A program made the translations under genes and the position numbers. A stretch of 64,000 nt of DNA from positions 4,384,565-4,448,564 of the forward strand of contig NC_052114.1 in the NCBI RefSeq assembly GCF_012273895.1, given 5' to 3'. This document shows positions 24,001-37,500 of the stretch, piece after piece. The DNA is from Zerene cesonia (lineage: Eukaryota > Arthropoda > Insecta > Lepidoptera > Pieridae). The notes beneath the pieces were generated by a model, which was given only the letters and a program-made list of their open reading frames with translations, did not search any database and had not been told where the DNA came from. Position 1 is the stretch's first letter. Each line of letters opens with the position of its first letter.

Positions 24001-24926
24001 CGAAGAAGCTTAAATTGGTCGAGCATATAAGCCTTTTTGATTCCCGAACGCCATGTTGTTTTAGTATGTATAGGACGAGTTTAGTTTTTTAAATATTGAG
24101 TGTGTAGTTAAATATTTAAATTTGTCTTATTATTACTTATTTAAACACTTTGTGCCTCAAACAAAGAGATACCTAGAATTTTAATCACCACTTTTCAATA
24201 GCAAATTGTTTGCAATTTGGTTAATTAATAATAGTACAGGATCGCTGAAAATAATGGGTTTACTATGTAAATAGTATTTTATCTGTTCGATCACTTTTAT
24301 TTACAAGAGTTGTATCTATTGAACGAGATGGTTTAAAATATTCACATAATAGTAAAGCAGATTGTGTTAAACCAATAAATATAACAAACTGCAAATACAG
24401 TTCTAGACACAGCCGAAGCATTTTGTCGTTCAAGTTAAAGTCGTTACTCGAAGCCAAGGTTAAAACGTTCCAGCAAATTCGATTAAAACAACCATAAAAA
24501 AGTTGAAACCAAATTGTAGTTAAACTTATAGTAGCTTGTTGTTGCAAACTTCTTTCTCTAGGTTATCTAAGTTAGCCTCGTTCTTTCGAGGTAAGCCTGC
24601 TGGCTCAAATACAAGGCACGGGCTTATTATAAAACCATGCAGACTTAACCACTTTGCGCCATTTAATGTCTTCAAAGTTCACGCGTTACTTACGGATATA
24701 ACATTTCTTATGGAGATCGTGATCTGAACCTATTCAGCTCTTTACTGCAAAAGTCAAAACTTATAGTGGTTTCGGTAAAGTTTGTTTGAGATAGCTTGAA
24801 ATCTGGAAAGGAATCCCGTATTTGAAAACCAAATGATATAAATTAAGAATATGTAAAGAGAGTAAATTGTTTCAAGCTGTTTTTTATTACAAAGTCCAAA
24901 ATTTTCAAATGTTCATATAATAATAA

Positions 24927-25236
24927 AAGCAGTGGTGGTTCAGTGGTGAGAATCTCGGATTTCAAAATCGATAAGTCGGGGTTCGAAACCGGGCGAGCAT
25001 GCAGGAAATAAATTGATTTTTCAATTTATCTGCAGATCAACATTCAACATCACCACTGTTTAAAACGGTGAGGGAAAACATCGTGAGGAAACCGGCATGT
25101 CCAAGAATCAAAAGTTCGACGACATGTGACATCTGCCAACCCGCACTTGGCCTGCGTGGTGGAGTATGGTCTGAACCCTCATAGGAGGCCTGCGTCCCAG
25201 CAGTGGGATCCCACACATATATAGACTGATGATGAT
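24927..25236 (+). repeat. tRNA-derived SINE, near full length
   Basis: A box TGGTTCAGTGGT at 24935-24946 and B box GGTTCGAAACC at 24980-24990 have proper pol III spacing. The body includes GAAACCGGCATGTCCAAGA and ACATCTGCCAACCCGCAC. The tail is CCCAGCAGTGGG followed by a (GAT)n run. The body and tail recur at 49757-49925. This tail type is common in lepidopteran SINEs. Confidence 0.75.
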
Positions 25237-27429
25237 GATATAATAATATATTGAATTGCGGAAATGACGAACTAAGGCAGCCTCAAAAATATTGGTCTCT
25301 AATTGGCAGAACATTTAATGTTTGATGAATTTTTCATCAAACATCAAAGAATAACGTTTTTAACATTTTCCTGGTATCAGTAATTGCCCCGGTGCGTCTT
25401 ATAAAGAATTATTAAAAAGCTCCCACCAGTTAATACACTCAAAAAATCGTTAATTTTAATTAACTGCGAACGAGGACATTATTTTTGCACTAATTTATTT
25501 TCGGTTAGTCAATGTCGCCCTCAAACCGAGACATTCATTTAAAAAGTTTGAAATCGAATTAAATTCGCCCCTTTAACTGAACTCAATTTTCTTTCACGAC
25601 TTCATTAAGCGAAGCCATTCCGGTGAGCCTCAGTAATGACCTCAAAGGGCGTTAAATCAAGATCGAAGGGCAAGATAAAAAGTAACTGAAATTTAATACT
25701 TTTATCAAATATCAGTTTTAATCTCATTTTTTATTCGCGAATCGACCTTTTGTAAGCTATTTCATAGTAATTAATTTTAAATTATCTACAACATTTATAT
25801 TATTTCAAAATTTCTCATTTATAAAAAAGTATTCAATGCTATAAAACTAAAAATTATATCTACAACAAGCTCAACTGAAACAAAAAAAGGATTCACATTT
25901 TTTAAACCTTACTTTTAGTGAGTGAATAAAATCACATCTATTTAACCAACACATAAACGGTTCCCGTATGATATACCACATTGTGGATACGTTAAAATCC
26001 GCCCAACGAGAGCAATAAATATAAAACTTTACTTCATTACAGTCCACGCGTAACATTCGAGTCTTCAATTTGGGAATTATCCTAAAACGATCTCTGAATA
26101 ATTCAAACCTTGAATTATTGACGAGAAGCTCAAGGCACAATATCTACAAAGAGAATTTATGGTAATACGACTTAGTATCTATAAATATAAAATATTTAGG
26201 ATTCTCACTTTGAAATGATACTGCCAAGGATTACACCGAGCTTGCTTCTTGAATTTGGGCAATATTATAACAAACTTTTGACTAGGTAATTATTAAGTAT
26301 AAAGAGTTTTTCACTGAATAATTGTTTTATTATCATCTTCATTGAAATATTTTATTGAAATAATAATACCATAAGTAGAAACTCACAAACATTTATAAGA
26401 ACAAGTCCAGCTGTCCGAGGTAATAGAATATTATAAAGTAACTTTGTATAAAATACGAATATACTACGATTATATGCATGGCGCGGTTTTTTATGTTTGG
26501 GCTGTAACTCAATTCCGGCCCATTCGGTGCAGGAACCGATACGAAACCAATACTGAATGAAAATTGACAATCAGTGATTTTGAACAATAGACCGTTTCGA
26601 AATGATGCCTCTATAGATGTGTTATTTGCCTAGTACACAATTGAATCAATGTATATTCTTGCGATAGCTCAAAGCATACACAATAATTAATATGTTACCA
26701 TCCACAATCACGGAGTAGGTAGGAATTGTAATCTGAACATCCTCGAAGCTAATGAAATAGTGCCGACAAATGCCCAAAATTTAAGAAAACAGTGTTTTGA
26801 ATCCTACTAGTAATGTTTTCTTTTTACTGTATTTGAATAAATCATTGGGTAATTAATTTTTGTGCAGACAGCACGTATTTTTTTATTCATATACTTCATT
26901 TCAAATTTAACAAATATGGGTTTATATATGGTGTTGTTTGGAAGAAGGACAACAAAGCAATAAAATCGGATTTATATTTACTTCGTTTACTTGCCATATT
27001 CTATGCACTCAATCTGCCTTCAGTTCTAAAATTTTAGAATATAATTCATGCGAACATGAGGTTGAAAGTTTACCCTCATTTATGTCGCTAATTGTAACAA
27101 ACACTAAAACAATGGAAGACCTTTGTAAAACTCGGCGACATTATAACGCTGTAAATCCAACTCCTTTGTTACTTAACTATGGATAAACGTCACTAGCAGG
27201 CTTTTCATTCCTGTTAACTTTATGATTTTAGTATTAGAACTTTCTAGTCAGTTTCAGCAAATTGGAAAATGAAATGTTTTCGTTTGATTACTTGAAAAAA
27301 TACTGCCCCATTGTCCTAAGACAATGAATCAAATGACCTAATAATGTTTCATGATTGTTATAATTATATTTTATACGGAAACGAATTAAAGATTAGACGT
27401 TAGAAATAATTCTGGTAACAATGTTTTCT
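25237..27429. other. gene-free AT-rich stretch
   Basis: No coding exon or RNA gene recognised. Short ORFs here have no coding-like composition. Confidence 0.3.
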
Positions 27430-27600
27430 TATATGTATTATAAATGCAAAAGTTTGTAAGGATGTATGTGTGTTTGTTACTCTTTCATGCAAAAACTACT
27501 GAACCGATTGCAGTGAAATTTGGTTTTAACATATAACTTTTTATCCCGATTTTCCTACGTGATACGGACTTACGCGGGTGAAACCAAGGGGCGCAGCTAG
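27430..27600 (+). repeat. short interspersed element ending in CTAG before T
   Basis: Contains the widespread insect repeat text ACTGAACCGATTGCAGTGAA and ACGCGGGTGAAACC, ending GGGGCGCAGCTAG just before T at 27601. A CTAG end inserted before T is a Helitron-like property; the assignment is tentative. Confidence 0.5.
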
Positions 27601-28244
27601 TCATATCTAAATGAGCCTTATGAGGTTTGTATTAAACGAATAATAAAATATAAATATGCAACCGTGTACATAGTGTAAAGCAAAGCAAATAATTAAAGCA
27701 TAATATTGAACCAATCACGTATTATTTACTCATAACGCTGGCTGTAGGAGCGCTATTTTTTCATCGTAGAGGATTAATGGGTACGGCTCGATGCGTTCAC
27801 AAAGGCTTGCGTAGTCTTTTTATAAAGCTTTGAAAGCGCAACACGGCATTGTATTGTGATTTCAACCGCAATGTAGTAAATAATAAAAAGCCATCTTCAC
27901 CACAATTTTAACGGTACACTACTCACATTGTGCATTATGCAAAGCTAAGAGGCATTATCAAAGTGCTTTTGAAATTTTCAATGTGAGTTAAACGTATCCT
28001 GATTAAAAATATGTTAGACGCTTTATGAGTAGCTATTAATATAACAATCGAGAATCAACCCCTTTTATGTTACATTAATAAGTAGTTATTTTTATGCGAT
28101 GTGTACATAATATGGCGAAGAAATTTAAAGGTACTTTTGTACATTTATTGCTTCTCATGATACTTTTCTAAGCACGTTCCTGTGCACACGGAAAACTGTT
28201 AAGATTAAAGATCGTATCTTGCTAAGTATCTGTTTCGCACGCAT

Positions 28245-28290
28245 GCTGCTATAAAAGAATGCAAACACCTTCCCGCTGACAGTTGCTACT
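28245..28290 (+). promoter_or_regulatory. promoter-like TATAAAAG element
   Basis: TATAAAAG at 28250-28257 with TGACAGTT about 28 bases downstream as a possible initiator. No ORF follows. Confidence 0.15.
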
Positions 28291-29101
28291 AGAAAGTCGC
28301 ATAAAACCTTTTAGACTTACAATTGCGAAAAATATAACATACGCTTGGCAATTTAAAAAAAATACCTGAATCTTATTATACTCAGATAGTATATACATTA
28401 GAGAGTTAATTATTAAAGTACAACTTTTTTGAACCGTAGCAATAAATCATAAGTCTCAGAAAAGCAAAGCTACACTCATCGTTTTACAGTTAGACTCGAA
28501 TTTTAACCGCCATTTCAAAATATTAAAGACGCTTGGAAGCTTTAGAAAACAAAGGAGTCAGACGCGAGTGAAATAACAAAGTCCCTTACTAGGTAATACA
28601 TCCTCGGATTATACTTTCCACGAAAGGCACGATATTATTTCACATTGAAGAAAAATCATTTCGGAGAGAACACTCAGTAAATACTTTATTATACATTAGT
28701 CAACATTTAACCAAGACATGGTACCTGCATATATTTAGGTAACTCATTACCTTGCGAACATCTATCCATGTGTATTTTACGATATGGGAATTCAAACTCA
28801 AAAAAAATAATAACGAAATCGTAGTATGTTCAATTAAACTTCATTGATGACAAAAGTTGGCTTAGAATCAATTTACATTGTAGATGGTAGGTACAAAGGA
28901 GCTTTTAGCTCAAAATAAAAGATTTTACAACAAATATCATTGAAAAGGCCTCCTATTAACGCATTGGCTATTTCAAACAAAAACTCAATGGCCCCAATTA
29001 TATACGTACGGTCGGTTTTTAATGAAAAGAGTTCACAAAGTCTGAAACATCCCGAGCGTGTTCGAAGGATTTTTTTACTTTACATTTATTTTTAACGTTT
29101 T

Positions 29102-29161
29102 ATAATATCTATCATAATAGCGAAATGGTACCTACCATTTCGCTATTATGATAGATATTAT
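29102..29161. repeat. perfect 29-bp inverted repeat with 2-base loop
   Basis: Arms 29102-29130 and 29133-29161 are exact reverse complements, separated only by CC. This makes a 60-base near-perfect palindrome in unique sequence. Confidence 0.9.
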
Positions 29162-29241
29162 TATTTATTATTATAAAATAAGAATTTTATCTTGATTGTT
29201 ATAACATATATAATAAAAGAAATTTTTATATTACGATGAAC

Positions 29242-29283
29242 CGTTGTCACCTCGCGCACCTTACCGAGCGCGAGGTGACAACG
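29242..29283. repeat. perfect 16-bp GC-rich inverted repeat
   Basis: Arms 29242-29257 (CGTTGTCACCTCGCGC) and 29268-29283 are exact reverse complements with a 10-base loop. Pairing can extend past one mismatch for two more bases. It lies 80 bases from the previous hairpin and is strongly GC-rich against its surroundings. Confidence 0.9.
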
Positions 29284-29997
29284 ATTGGACCTAAACCAAG
29301 TATGGTTTCTGTAATAAGGATAAGGTACCTCTACACTAATAACTAATTACTCATTATTGTAAACACTTTTCACTTATTGTTAAAGATGAGTTTTCCTCGT
29401 GATTGCAAATCAACAGGTAGGTAGGTACCTACATAACAATAAATACTTATAATTAATATATCTAGACAATTATTAAACGTTAAACATACTTTGTAAAATA
29501 GTGTATTCAAAGAAGAGATGCAGATATTCTATTCGTTATAATAATTTATATCCAACTTTGGAAATAAATTATGGAAAACCTATTAAACCTCCCTCAGCAC
29601 TCAAACTTGACAAGGTTTCGAAAGTCCCACGAGTAATATAATATCTTGTTTAAAGAAGCAATAAAGTAAAAATAGATTAAAAATAAAAGCATTTAAAATT
29701 GTTTTTGTTGAATATTGACTACCCACATAATGAAATTCTCCATGTAACAAATTCTACTTCTTAACCTCTATTGTTGACTAAACCAATAATTTATACTGCT
29801 AAATAGAAAAGTTTTTATTGCCAAGTAAAGCTCTAACAAAAAGTTGAAAGCCATCTGGCCCAAATATAATCGCGGAATAGCGAGTTTGTTTTTACAAGCT
29901 TTTGAATGACGGTTGGAATGACGCGCAAAACGCACTGAGGGCAGATACAATCTCTAATCTTCGCGCCTTTCGCGCAGCCGGGGCGTTATCCAAACGG

Positions 29998-30045
29998 TTT
30001 ATAAATAGAGTGTCGACTTCGCTTTGTGCGCTGAAATGAGACTAC
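29998..30045 (+). promoter_or_regulatory. promoter-like TATAAATAG element
   Basis: TATAAATAG starting at 30000 downstream of a GC-rich patch (CGCGCAGCCGGGGCG). This is a strong TATA match, but no exon follows on the + strand before the OGDH gene. Confidence 0.2.
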
Positions 30046-31562
30046 CGAAAGATAAGAATCTTGAAAGTGCTCCAAGCGTGTGGTGAGCCGAGTGCCCGTC
30101 AACGGGCTGATCTATTGCACTCATTATGTAATGTGAAGATGCCCCGCTTTGAGGCAACTTCGCGATATTATATGTTACAATATATTCTTTAGAATCTTAT
30201 TCTGTTAAATACTGTGTTAAGAAACCGATGTGATGTCTGTATAATGTAGAACGTATTAAAGTTTAATACATGCTCGCTCTTGACACTGAGAATGTAAAGG
30301 CATGTAAAAAATTAGTACTGAACCGAGTTGTTAAAATGAGGTAAATTAGTGAATTACACCAGACCATTATCTAACCAAGATAATAAAATAAAACCACACA
30401 ATCCTTCGAATATATATTTATTTGTATAACTAGACAATCTAACGTACGTAGCAATAAATAGCTCAGGGACCTTTCAAACATAAGCCGTCCATCCAAAACT
30501 AGAACATCCTTTCACGCATCCCTTCAACCTGAGCGTATTAAAAAATAGATAAAGGTTATTTAATAACAATAAAACAGTGCAAATATGTAATACATAAGAA
30601 AAGTGCTACAAAGCCAGTGTATTTGTAATAGCAATAGTTCAAAAGTTACAAGGACGACTTAGATAGACGAATATTTAGCAATACCTAAATTTCTACGTAC
30701 AGTTTAAGTAACGAGAGACATTGATTATTTTTATTCAAAGAGATAGATAATACGTTTGTTTGGTGTTATTCCTTACAGACAGCCGTGCCGCGGTAACTAC
30801 GAGCGATTTAAACTATTATGCAAAGATGCAACCAGCTGCAAAACAAAAATAATTTGCACGCTCTACACGTACGCTAATTCTAACTTTAGTTATATTTATA
30901 TTGATAATACTATCTAATATCTTGATACAATATCGTTAGACGAGTGAGTGTATTTATTATGTTACAACAATTTAAACTTTCTAAACTAGAGTACCGCGAT
31001 AATTTCACGTTATCACACGCGAGTGTTTCTAAACAACAACGTATATTTTGTACGTGACTGCTCCTAGGTCATTGCAATATCTAAAGTAATATCGGATACG
31101 AAACGGTTCGTCGCGGCCGTATGTAATACCTTCGACTAGTTCAAATACGTACGTAACATTAGAATTTGTCAAAGGCGAAAAAAAAACTACGAATTTTATA
31201 AATCTACATACACTACATTTATTTACATCGCAAAATAATCGAGAACGAATAAACGGGCACGGACACAACGAGAGAACTAAATATTTTCAATATCGTTAAA
31301 ATAAATAGTACCTATGAACAAATTACTCTACACGAAATAAATAAGAATTTACCTAAGTTATACAACTATAATTAAACAGAATTATTAAAAATACTGACAG
31401 TAAATAAAATTAATTGGATCATGAGATAAAAATTCGAATTATTTTACGTTCGGGTCAAGATGAATTTTATAAACTTCAGTGATTTTATTTTATGCGGCAA
31501 ATGGTTAATTGTTTCGACGACAGTGGCGCGGGAGAACAGAAAATTTATTGCGTTTTAATCGT

Positions 31563-34500
31563 TTATAACACGCAGAATTCATCGAGAAGATTCTTCAGCT
31601 CCTTGTTGTGGGCCGCCTTCGAGCCCGTGGCCGGCGACGCGGCGGTGGCACGACCGTTGTAGCTGAAATAAAATACACTTATTAAAACTTATAAACGCTA
31701 CACGAACATACAAGCAAATAATTCTCAAACAGAATATATTCTCATACCTATATGTTTGTATTTTACTAGCTGTGCCTCGCGATTTTACCCACGTAGTAAT
31801 TGATGTTATAAAGCCTAACGCCTTCCTCAATAAATGAGCTATCTTGCAATGAAATAATTTTTCAAATCAAAGTTATTCCTGCACCGTACCGCGTGTGGTT
31901 ACATGTTTGGTTAAACAAACAAACAAACTTTTCGGCTTTATAATATAAGTATAGATAATGATTAAAAAATGTAATACATCCTTTACAGTTCTCTGTTGTC
32001 TGTCCATGTCTCTATCCCCAGAACGAAATCGCCAAAGAAAAGGACGCTATTTACATTTATTATCATTACAATTTGAATTTTTCGAGCCGACTTAAACGAG
32101 TCTAATTTCAGTTACGTAAACGCGAGAAACACCTTGAGACATTAAATGGCTTGAATGTCATTGAAGTTCACTGGAGTGAATTAGGCCAAAGTGCAAAGGT
32201 GTCCGCCGACCTGACCATGTACGAGTATGTTTAGTTACGTATAGCAAAGGTTATTCGCACATTATATAATGGACAATAGAACATACGGCGTTAAACACTT
32301 CCGTTCAGCGTTAAAGAATTCCATTAGAACACGATTTATAGTTCAGAAAATCGCCAGATAAAATTCTACTAAGATATTCAATAATATTATGTTGGTTTGA
32401 CTTAAAATTTAACGTAGCTTGCAGTTGATAGCTTATGGCTCTTAAACAAAAAACGTGATGAAAAATTGTACAACATGATGTGATGAAATTATACCAAACA
32501 ATCTAAAATTAAATAAAAGCTTAAAAAACAATGAAAAAAATCGTTTTCTATTATGATGTGTGAGTGAGTCGTACGCATCATGTAGAGTTAACTCCACCTA
32601 TCCAATACATATTTCTCTTATACCCCAAAACATTTTTCTATCCCGTTCCAAGTGCTTGCAGACTACAACGGCCCACACTACCGAAGCCTGTGCATATAAT
32701 TAAACAGACAGCATTCCACACAAAGGGAGACACTCGAATTCTAATTATTTATTCGACAGTGATAAGGAATTCTAAATTGCGACGACATTTATCAAACACC
32801 AATGATTGGACATGTTTTCCTCGGACAAAATTACAAGAACACAAAATAAGGCACTGGGAATGCGAAAACAAAGTGCGAAGCATCATTATAGGCGATGTAT
32901 CCTCACCTAATGACGCGCGGCACACTCTCAGTTTGTGTGTCTGTCTGTTTGTCCTCACCGCGACCCAACAGTTGGCTAAACCACCCGCCCCCTTGTTTAC
33001 GCCTGCAACCAATGGCCCTACGTTATGGTCGTATGCTAGTTATTAGCTAAAAATGATTATAATAGTGGTGTTATACGTGATACGTGTGTCAAAATGAGTA
33101 AATAAACGAAACAGAGACAAAGCTATTTAAGATGTGCAAATTTGTTACTTATTTTGGTGGGACCGACATGGGCTAACACAATAGGTTTTAAACTTACTAA
33201 ACAAAACTTTAATTGAATTATTTTATAATTTACTTTGATACAATACCATACAAATTATTTCCTTTTATAATTTTAATATCTAATAATGATATTTAATAAA
33301 AATCGTACAGTAACGTTAGTCGATCGTTTAAATTACTACACACTTACTACACACACGCACACGTGCGCACACGTGCACACATGCACACGTGCACAAACGC
33401 ATATATGCGCACACACGAGATTGTATTAAGCTTTGTCTGTGTTCCTCTTTATCAACTCATGTGCTTTCAACTGCAGGCTACGCTGGTGTTATCGAAGTTC
33501 GTAATAATATTTAGGCATAGAATTCATTAACATCTATTTTTGTTAACTTGGTGTGAAGCTCACCAAGGTACAAAACAGTTTAGAACACGGCCTAACGAAC
33601 TATTTAAAAAGGTAATCTGATCAGCGAACTGCCTTTCATTTAATTTTTTTCGTCTATTAATTAAATGAAAATATTGACCTATTTATATAATTCCGATGTT
33701 ATACAACTCTAAAAATGTTCTTTGATTTGTATTTTTTTATTACTGATTCAAACAACCTACTACGTGTATACATATTTATACATATCTGTTATTGGGACTC
33801 AGGACATAGGGTTTGTTTATGGAAGTGCTGCATTAATCATATAATGTTTTTATATACTTTTAATTCCCTTTTCCTTTATTAGATATGATGAATTTCGGCT
33901 AAACCACTTCATCACGCTTCTCGCTCTCAATCAAAATCCCGTGGATTTTATTTATTGTGTCTTGATAAACATGTACGTTTAAAAACATATGCATGGTGCA
34001 ACTGCCTACCTACCTTCAGCCTCCTTTCGAAATCCTAGTGATGTGTCGACACGCTGAAGGGTTAAATTCTCCAAACATTTTTTCTTGTTTGTTTGCTGGC
34101 TCAGGTTTAAAGAAAGCCAAGTAATTTACTTTAATTTTTTATGAATTTTTATGATATTCGCAATAGAGACAGTTTGAAACCCGAGAAAGGTTAGTTTCTA
34201 TTCCAAAAATCCCATAGGAATGGGAACCATGCGGGGACAATTCTGCGTCTGACTATCTTTTCCTTTGACGACCTGGGCAAAGGCGCAGGCGAAAAGCTAG
34301 TTCTTAATACAGAAAATAAATAAACAAACAGTGTAAATAGGCACCTGATCTGGCGCTGCGAGCGCAGCAGCGTGCGGAAGCGCGGCTCCACGTAGCTCCA
34401 CGAGCCCATGTTCTTGTGCTCCTCCTGGCTCCACACGAGCTGCGCGTTCGGGTACTTCGCGATCTCGCTCTTCAGCTGGTCGTACGGGAACGGCGAGATT

Positions 34501-37500
34501 TGCTCCAGCCTGCGGGGACGGTGTGCGTTTTCATTTAATACCTCTTCATTTACGGCGTGTTAATGCCATTTTAATCATTTGATAGTTTGTCAGTCAAACT
34601 CAATTGGATAATTATTGTGTAGTCTGTCCAATTGACCCCTGTTTTATCTTTCTTGCTCTTACTTAGTCTATCTCGTTTATTTCTATATAATCTAAACCCT
34701 TTTGTGAAATACTCATGTATCATATCTAAATTATTATTATTTTTATATATTTTTTTCCACAATTAATATCCAGTCCATTCAACTGGTATCACATAATTGC
34801 CATTTTTTAGATTTTAACTATTTTTACTTGCAATTTTTGAACCATACAAATACGATAAAAATAGTTTTAAAAAACTAAAAAACACGCTTTTCAAGCACAT
34901 CAAACTAAAAACTATAAAATAATTTTTAATATNNNNNNNNNNNNNNNNNNNNNNNNNNNNNNNNNNNNNNNNNNNNNNNNNNNNNNNNNNNNNNNNNNNN
35001 NNNNNNNNNNNNNNNNNNNNNNNNNNNNNNNNNNNNNNNNNNNNNNNNNNNNNNNNNNNNNNNNNNNNNNNNNNNNNNNNNNNNNNNNNNNNNNNNNNNN
35101 NNNNNNNNNNNNNNNNNNNNNNNNNNNNNNNNNNNNNNNNNNNNNNNNNNNNNNNNNNNNNNNNNNNNNNNNNNNNNNNNNNNNNNNNNNNNNNNNNNNN
35201 NNNNNNNNNNNNNNNNNNNNNNNNNNNNNNNNNNNNNNNNNNNNNNNNNNNNNNNNNNNNNNNNNNNNNNNNNNNNNNNNNNNNNNNNNNNNNNNNNNNN
35301 NNNNNNNNNNNNNNNNNNNNNNNNNNNNNNNNNNNNNNNNNNNNNNNNNNNNNNNNNNNNNNNNNNNNNNNNNNNNNNNNNNNNNNNNNNNNNNNNNNNN
35401 NNNNNNNNNNNNNNNNNNNNNNNNNNNNNNNNNNNNNNNNNNNNNNNNNNNNNNNNNNNNNNNNNNNNNNNNNNNNNNNNNNNNNNNNNNNNNNNNNNNN
35501 NNNNNNNNNNNNNNNNNNNNNNNNNNNNNNNNNNNNNNNNNNNNNNNNNNNNNNNNNNNNNNNNNNNNNNNNNNNNNNNNNNNNNNNNNNNNNNNNNNNN
35601 NNNNNNNNNNNNNNNNNNNNNNNNNNNNNNNNNNNNNNNNNNNNNNNNNNNNNNNNNNNNNNNNNNNNNNNNNNNNNNNNNNNNNNNNNNNNNNNNNNNN
35701 NNNNNNNNNNNNNNNNNNNNNNNNNNNNNNNNNNNNNNNNNNNNNNNNNNNNNNNNNNNNNNNNNNNNNNNNNNNNNNNNNNNNNNNNNNNNNNNNNNNN
35801 NNNNNNNNNNNNNNNNNNNNNNNNNNNNNNNNNNNNNNNNNNNNNNNNNNNNNNNNNNNNNNNNNNNNNNNNNNNNNNNNNNNNNNNNNNNNNNNNNNNN
35901 NNNNNNNNNNNNNNNNNNNNNNNNNNNNNNNNGGAAGTGGGAGAAAAACGGGTGTGAGTTACATACATACAAACATACAAGTGAAGCTAATAAAAGCGTG
36001 TTAAAAACATAACTAAAATGGGTCCATATTGTTTAAAGTTACTATATGTGTTCAAAAACGTCTTTAACCTATAATTTAATGTAGGTTAAGAATTTCGATA
36101 GTCTATTTTTACAACTAAGACCCGTGAGCCCGTACAATCATTGTACCTGACAATAGCGATGTCCTTCTCGAGCCCTCTGTCGCGGCGCTCCTTGAGCAGG
36201 TCGTAGTACACTCTGCCGGAGCAGAACGCCAACTTGCGGACCTTGTCCGGGTTCTCGGCCGCCGGGCCCTCTTCGGGCAGCACTCTATATAATATAAATA
36301 CACAATTAAAAGTTAACCAAACACAACCACCAGTCCCCTGAATTACACAAGAGTCGGTCAGAATCGGCAACAACTATGCCGCTAAATAAGACTGAAGACG
36401 AAACTGTCAAAAAGATACTGTCAATATTGCTTTTTTATTAACACTATTTCAGGTATCTACTTCTACTGGCTTTATCATTGAATATACAACTTAAAGTGCG
36501 TTCAATAAAATATACAAAAAGTAAGGAGAATCAATGAAAGATCTAGTATGTGGTAGTCGAGCACCCTTCGGCATGAATTCGGCACACCCTCACAGAAGAC
36601 CGGCATGAAATAGCATTCTGCCGTGTTTCGTTCGGTGATTGGGGGAACCGGAGACTCATATCCTTTTCCTTACCCTTCCCAGTCCTTTTCTTTATTCGTC
36701 TCGACAATTCTTTTTTTAATTCCTTCCCTATTTAAAGTCGGCAATCCATTTGTAGAGGCGTAATGTCTACAATGGACGTAATGCCTCTTCAAATGTTCAT
36801 GGGCGGTGGTAGCGCTTACCATCAGGTTAGTGTGTATGTTTGCACTTTTACTTTCCTTATTGGAAGTAATATTGCGCGTATAGTGCCGAAGCGATCGTAG
36901 TATAATTCAGTAATACCAAGTACGTATCGCCATCATCCGTGGCCCCTTACTAAAGCGGCTCGACGGAACAAAGTGGTGGCTTCAGCCGATAGGAACCGTC
37001 ATAACCCACAGCTCTCTCCTCGAGGGTCGGGGGGATTACACACAAAAAAAAGTACGTATCGTTACCTCCTGAAGGCGGTGCCCTCGGCCATCTCGTCGAA
37101 GGAGGACTTGCACTCGGGGTGGCGCAGCAGCGACTTGGGCGTCATCAGTATGAGCGGCTTGCGGAACGGCAGCGCGATCTGCCGCCGCAGGATGTGGAAC
37201 AGCGACGCCGGCGTCGAGCAGTTCGCCACTATCCAGTTGCAGTCGTGCAATTGCCGCACTGGGACAAGTTATTGGGTGTTATAATTATGTGTATAATATA
37301 AGATCATCATTTAATTTAAATAGTTTTACGTTACTCACAGGTTTGTCTAAGATAATTCACATTCATAATTCTATCACTCTTTACCTTCTAACTGTTTACA
37401 GGCACTAAATCATAGTATAAAATCGCACAAAAGGGACCTTAATGATAGAAAAACAAACCTCATTTGCATTTATAATTTTAATAAGGACTTATAGATACAG

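Larger units (their letters stand above)
15393..24926. other. gene-free stretch with scattered non-coding signals
   Basis: No supportable coding exon in 9.5 kb. Non-repetitive, more complex islands occur near 16300-16470, 19560-19740, 20880-21010 and 22950-23340. A hairpin at 17878-17951 and a TATA-type element at 20955 are listed separately. Otherwise AT-rich intergenic DNA. Confidence 0.35.
27601..31543. other. gene-free stretch before the OGDH 3' end
   Basis: No coding exon seen. It holds two TATA-type elements (28250 and 30000) and two perfect hairpins (29102-29161 and 29242-29283), listed separately. Candidate OGDH polyadenylation signals lie at its right end (31484-31489 and 31544-31549, - strand). 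Confidence 0.35.
31663..34344 (-). other. OGDH: last OGDH intron
   Basis: Holds two dispersed element ends (31766-31950 and 34190-34300), a CA/CG-alternating tract at 33339-33418, and an unconvincing 160-codon + strand ORF. No additional OGDH exon is needed or seen. Confidence 0.7.

Noticed and set aside
32564..33046. 160-codon + strand ORF in the last OGDH intron
   Set aside because: No recognisable domain, no coding-like composition, lies antisense inside an intron, and no splice or promoter context supports it. Treated as chance.
34814..35980. ORFs of 388 and 348 codons made of X
   Set aside because: They are translations of the 1,000 N gap, not genes.
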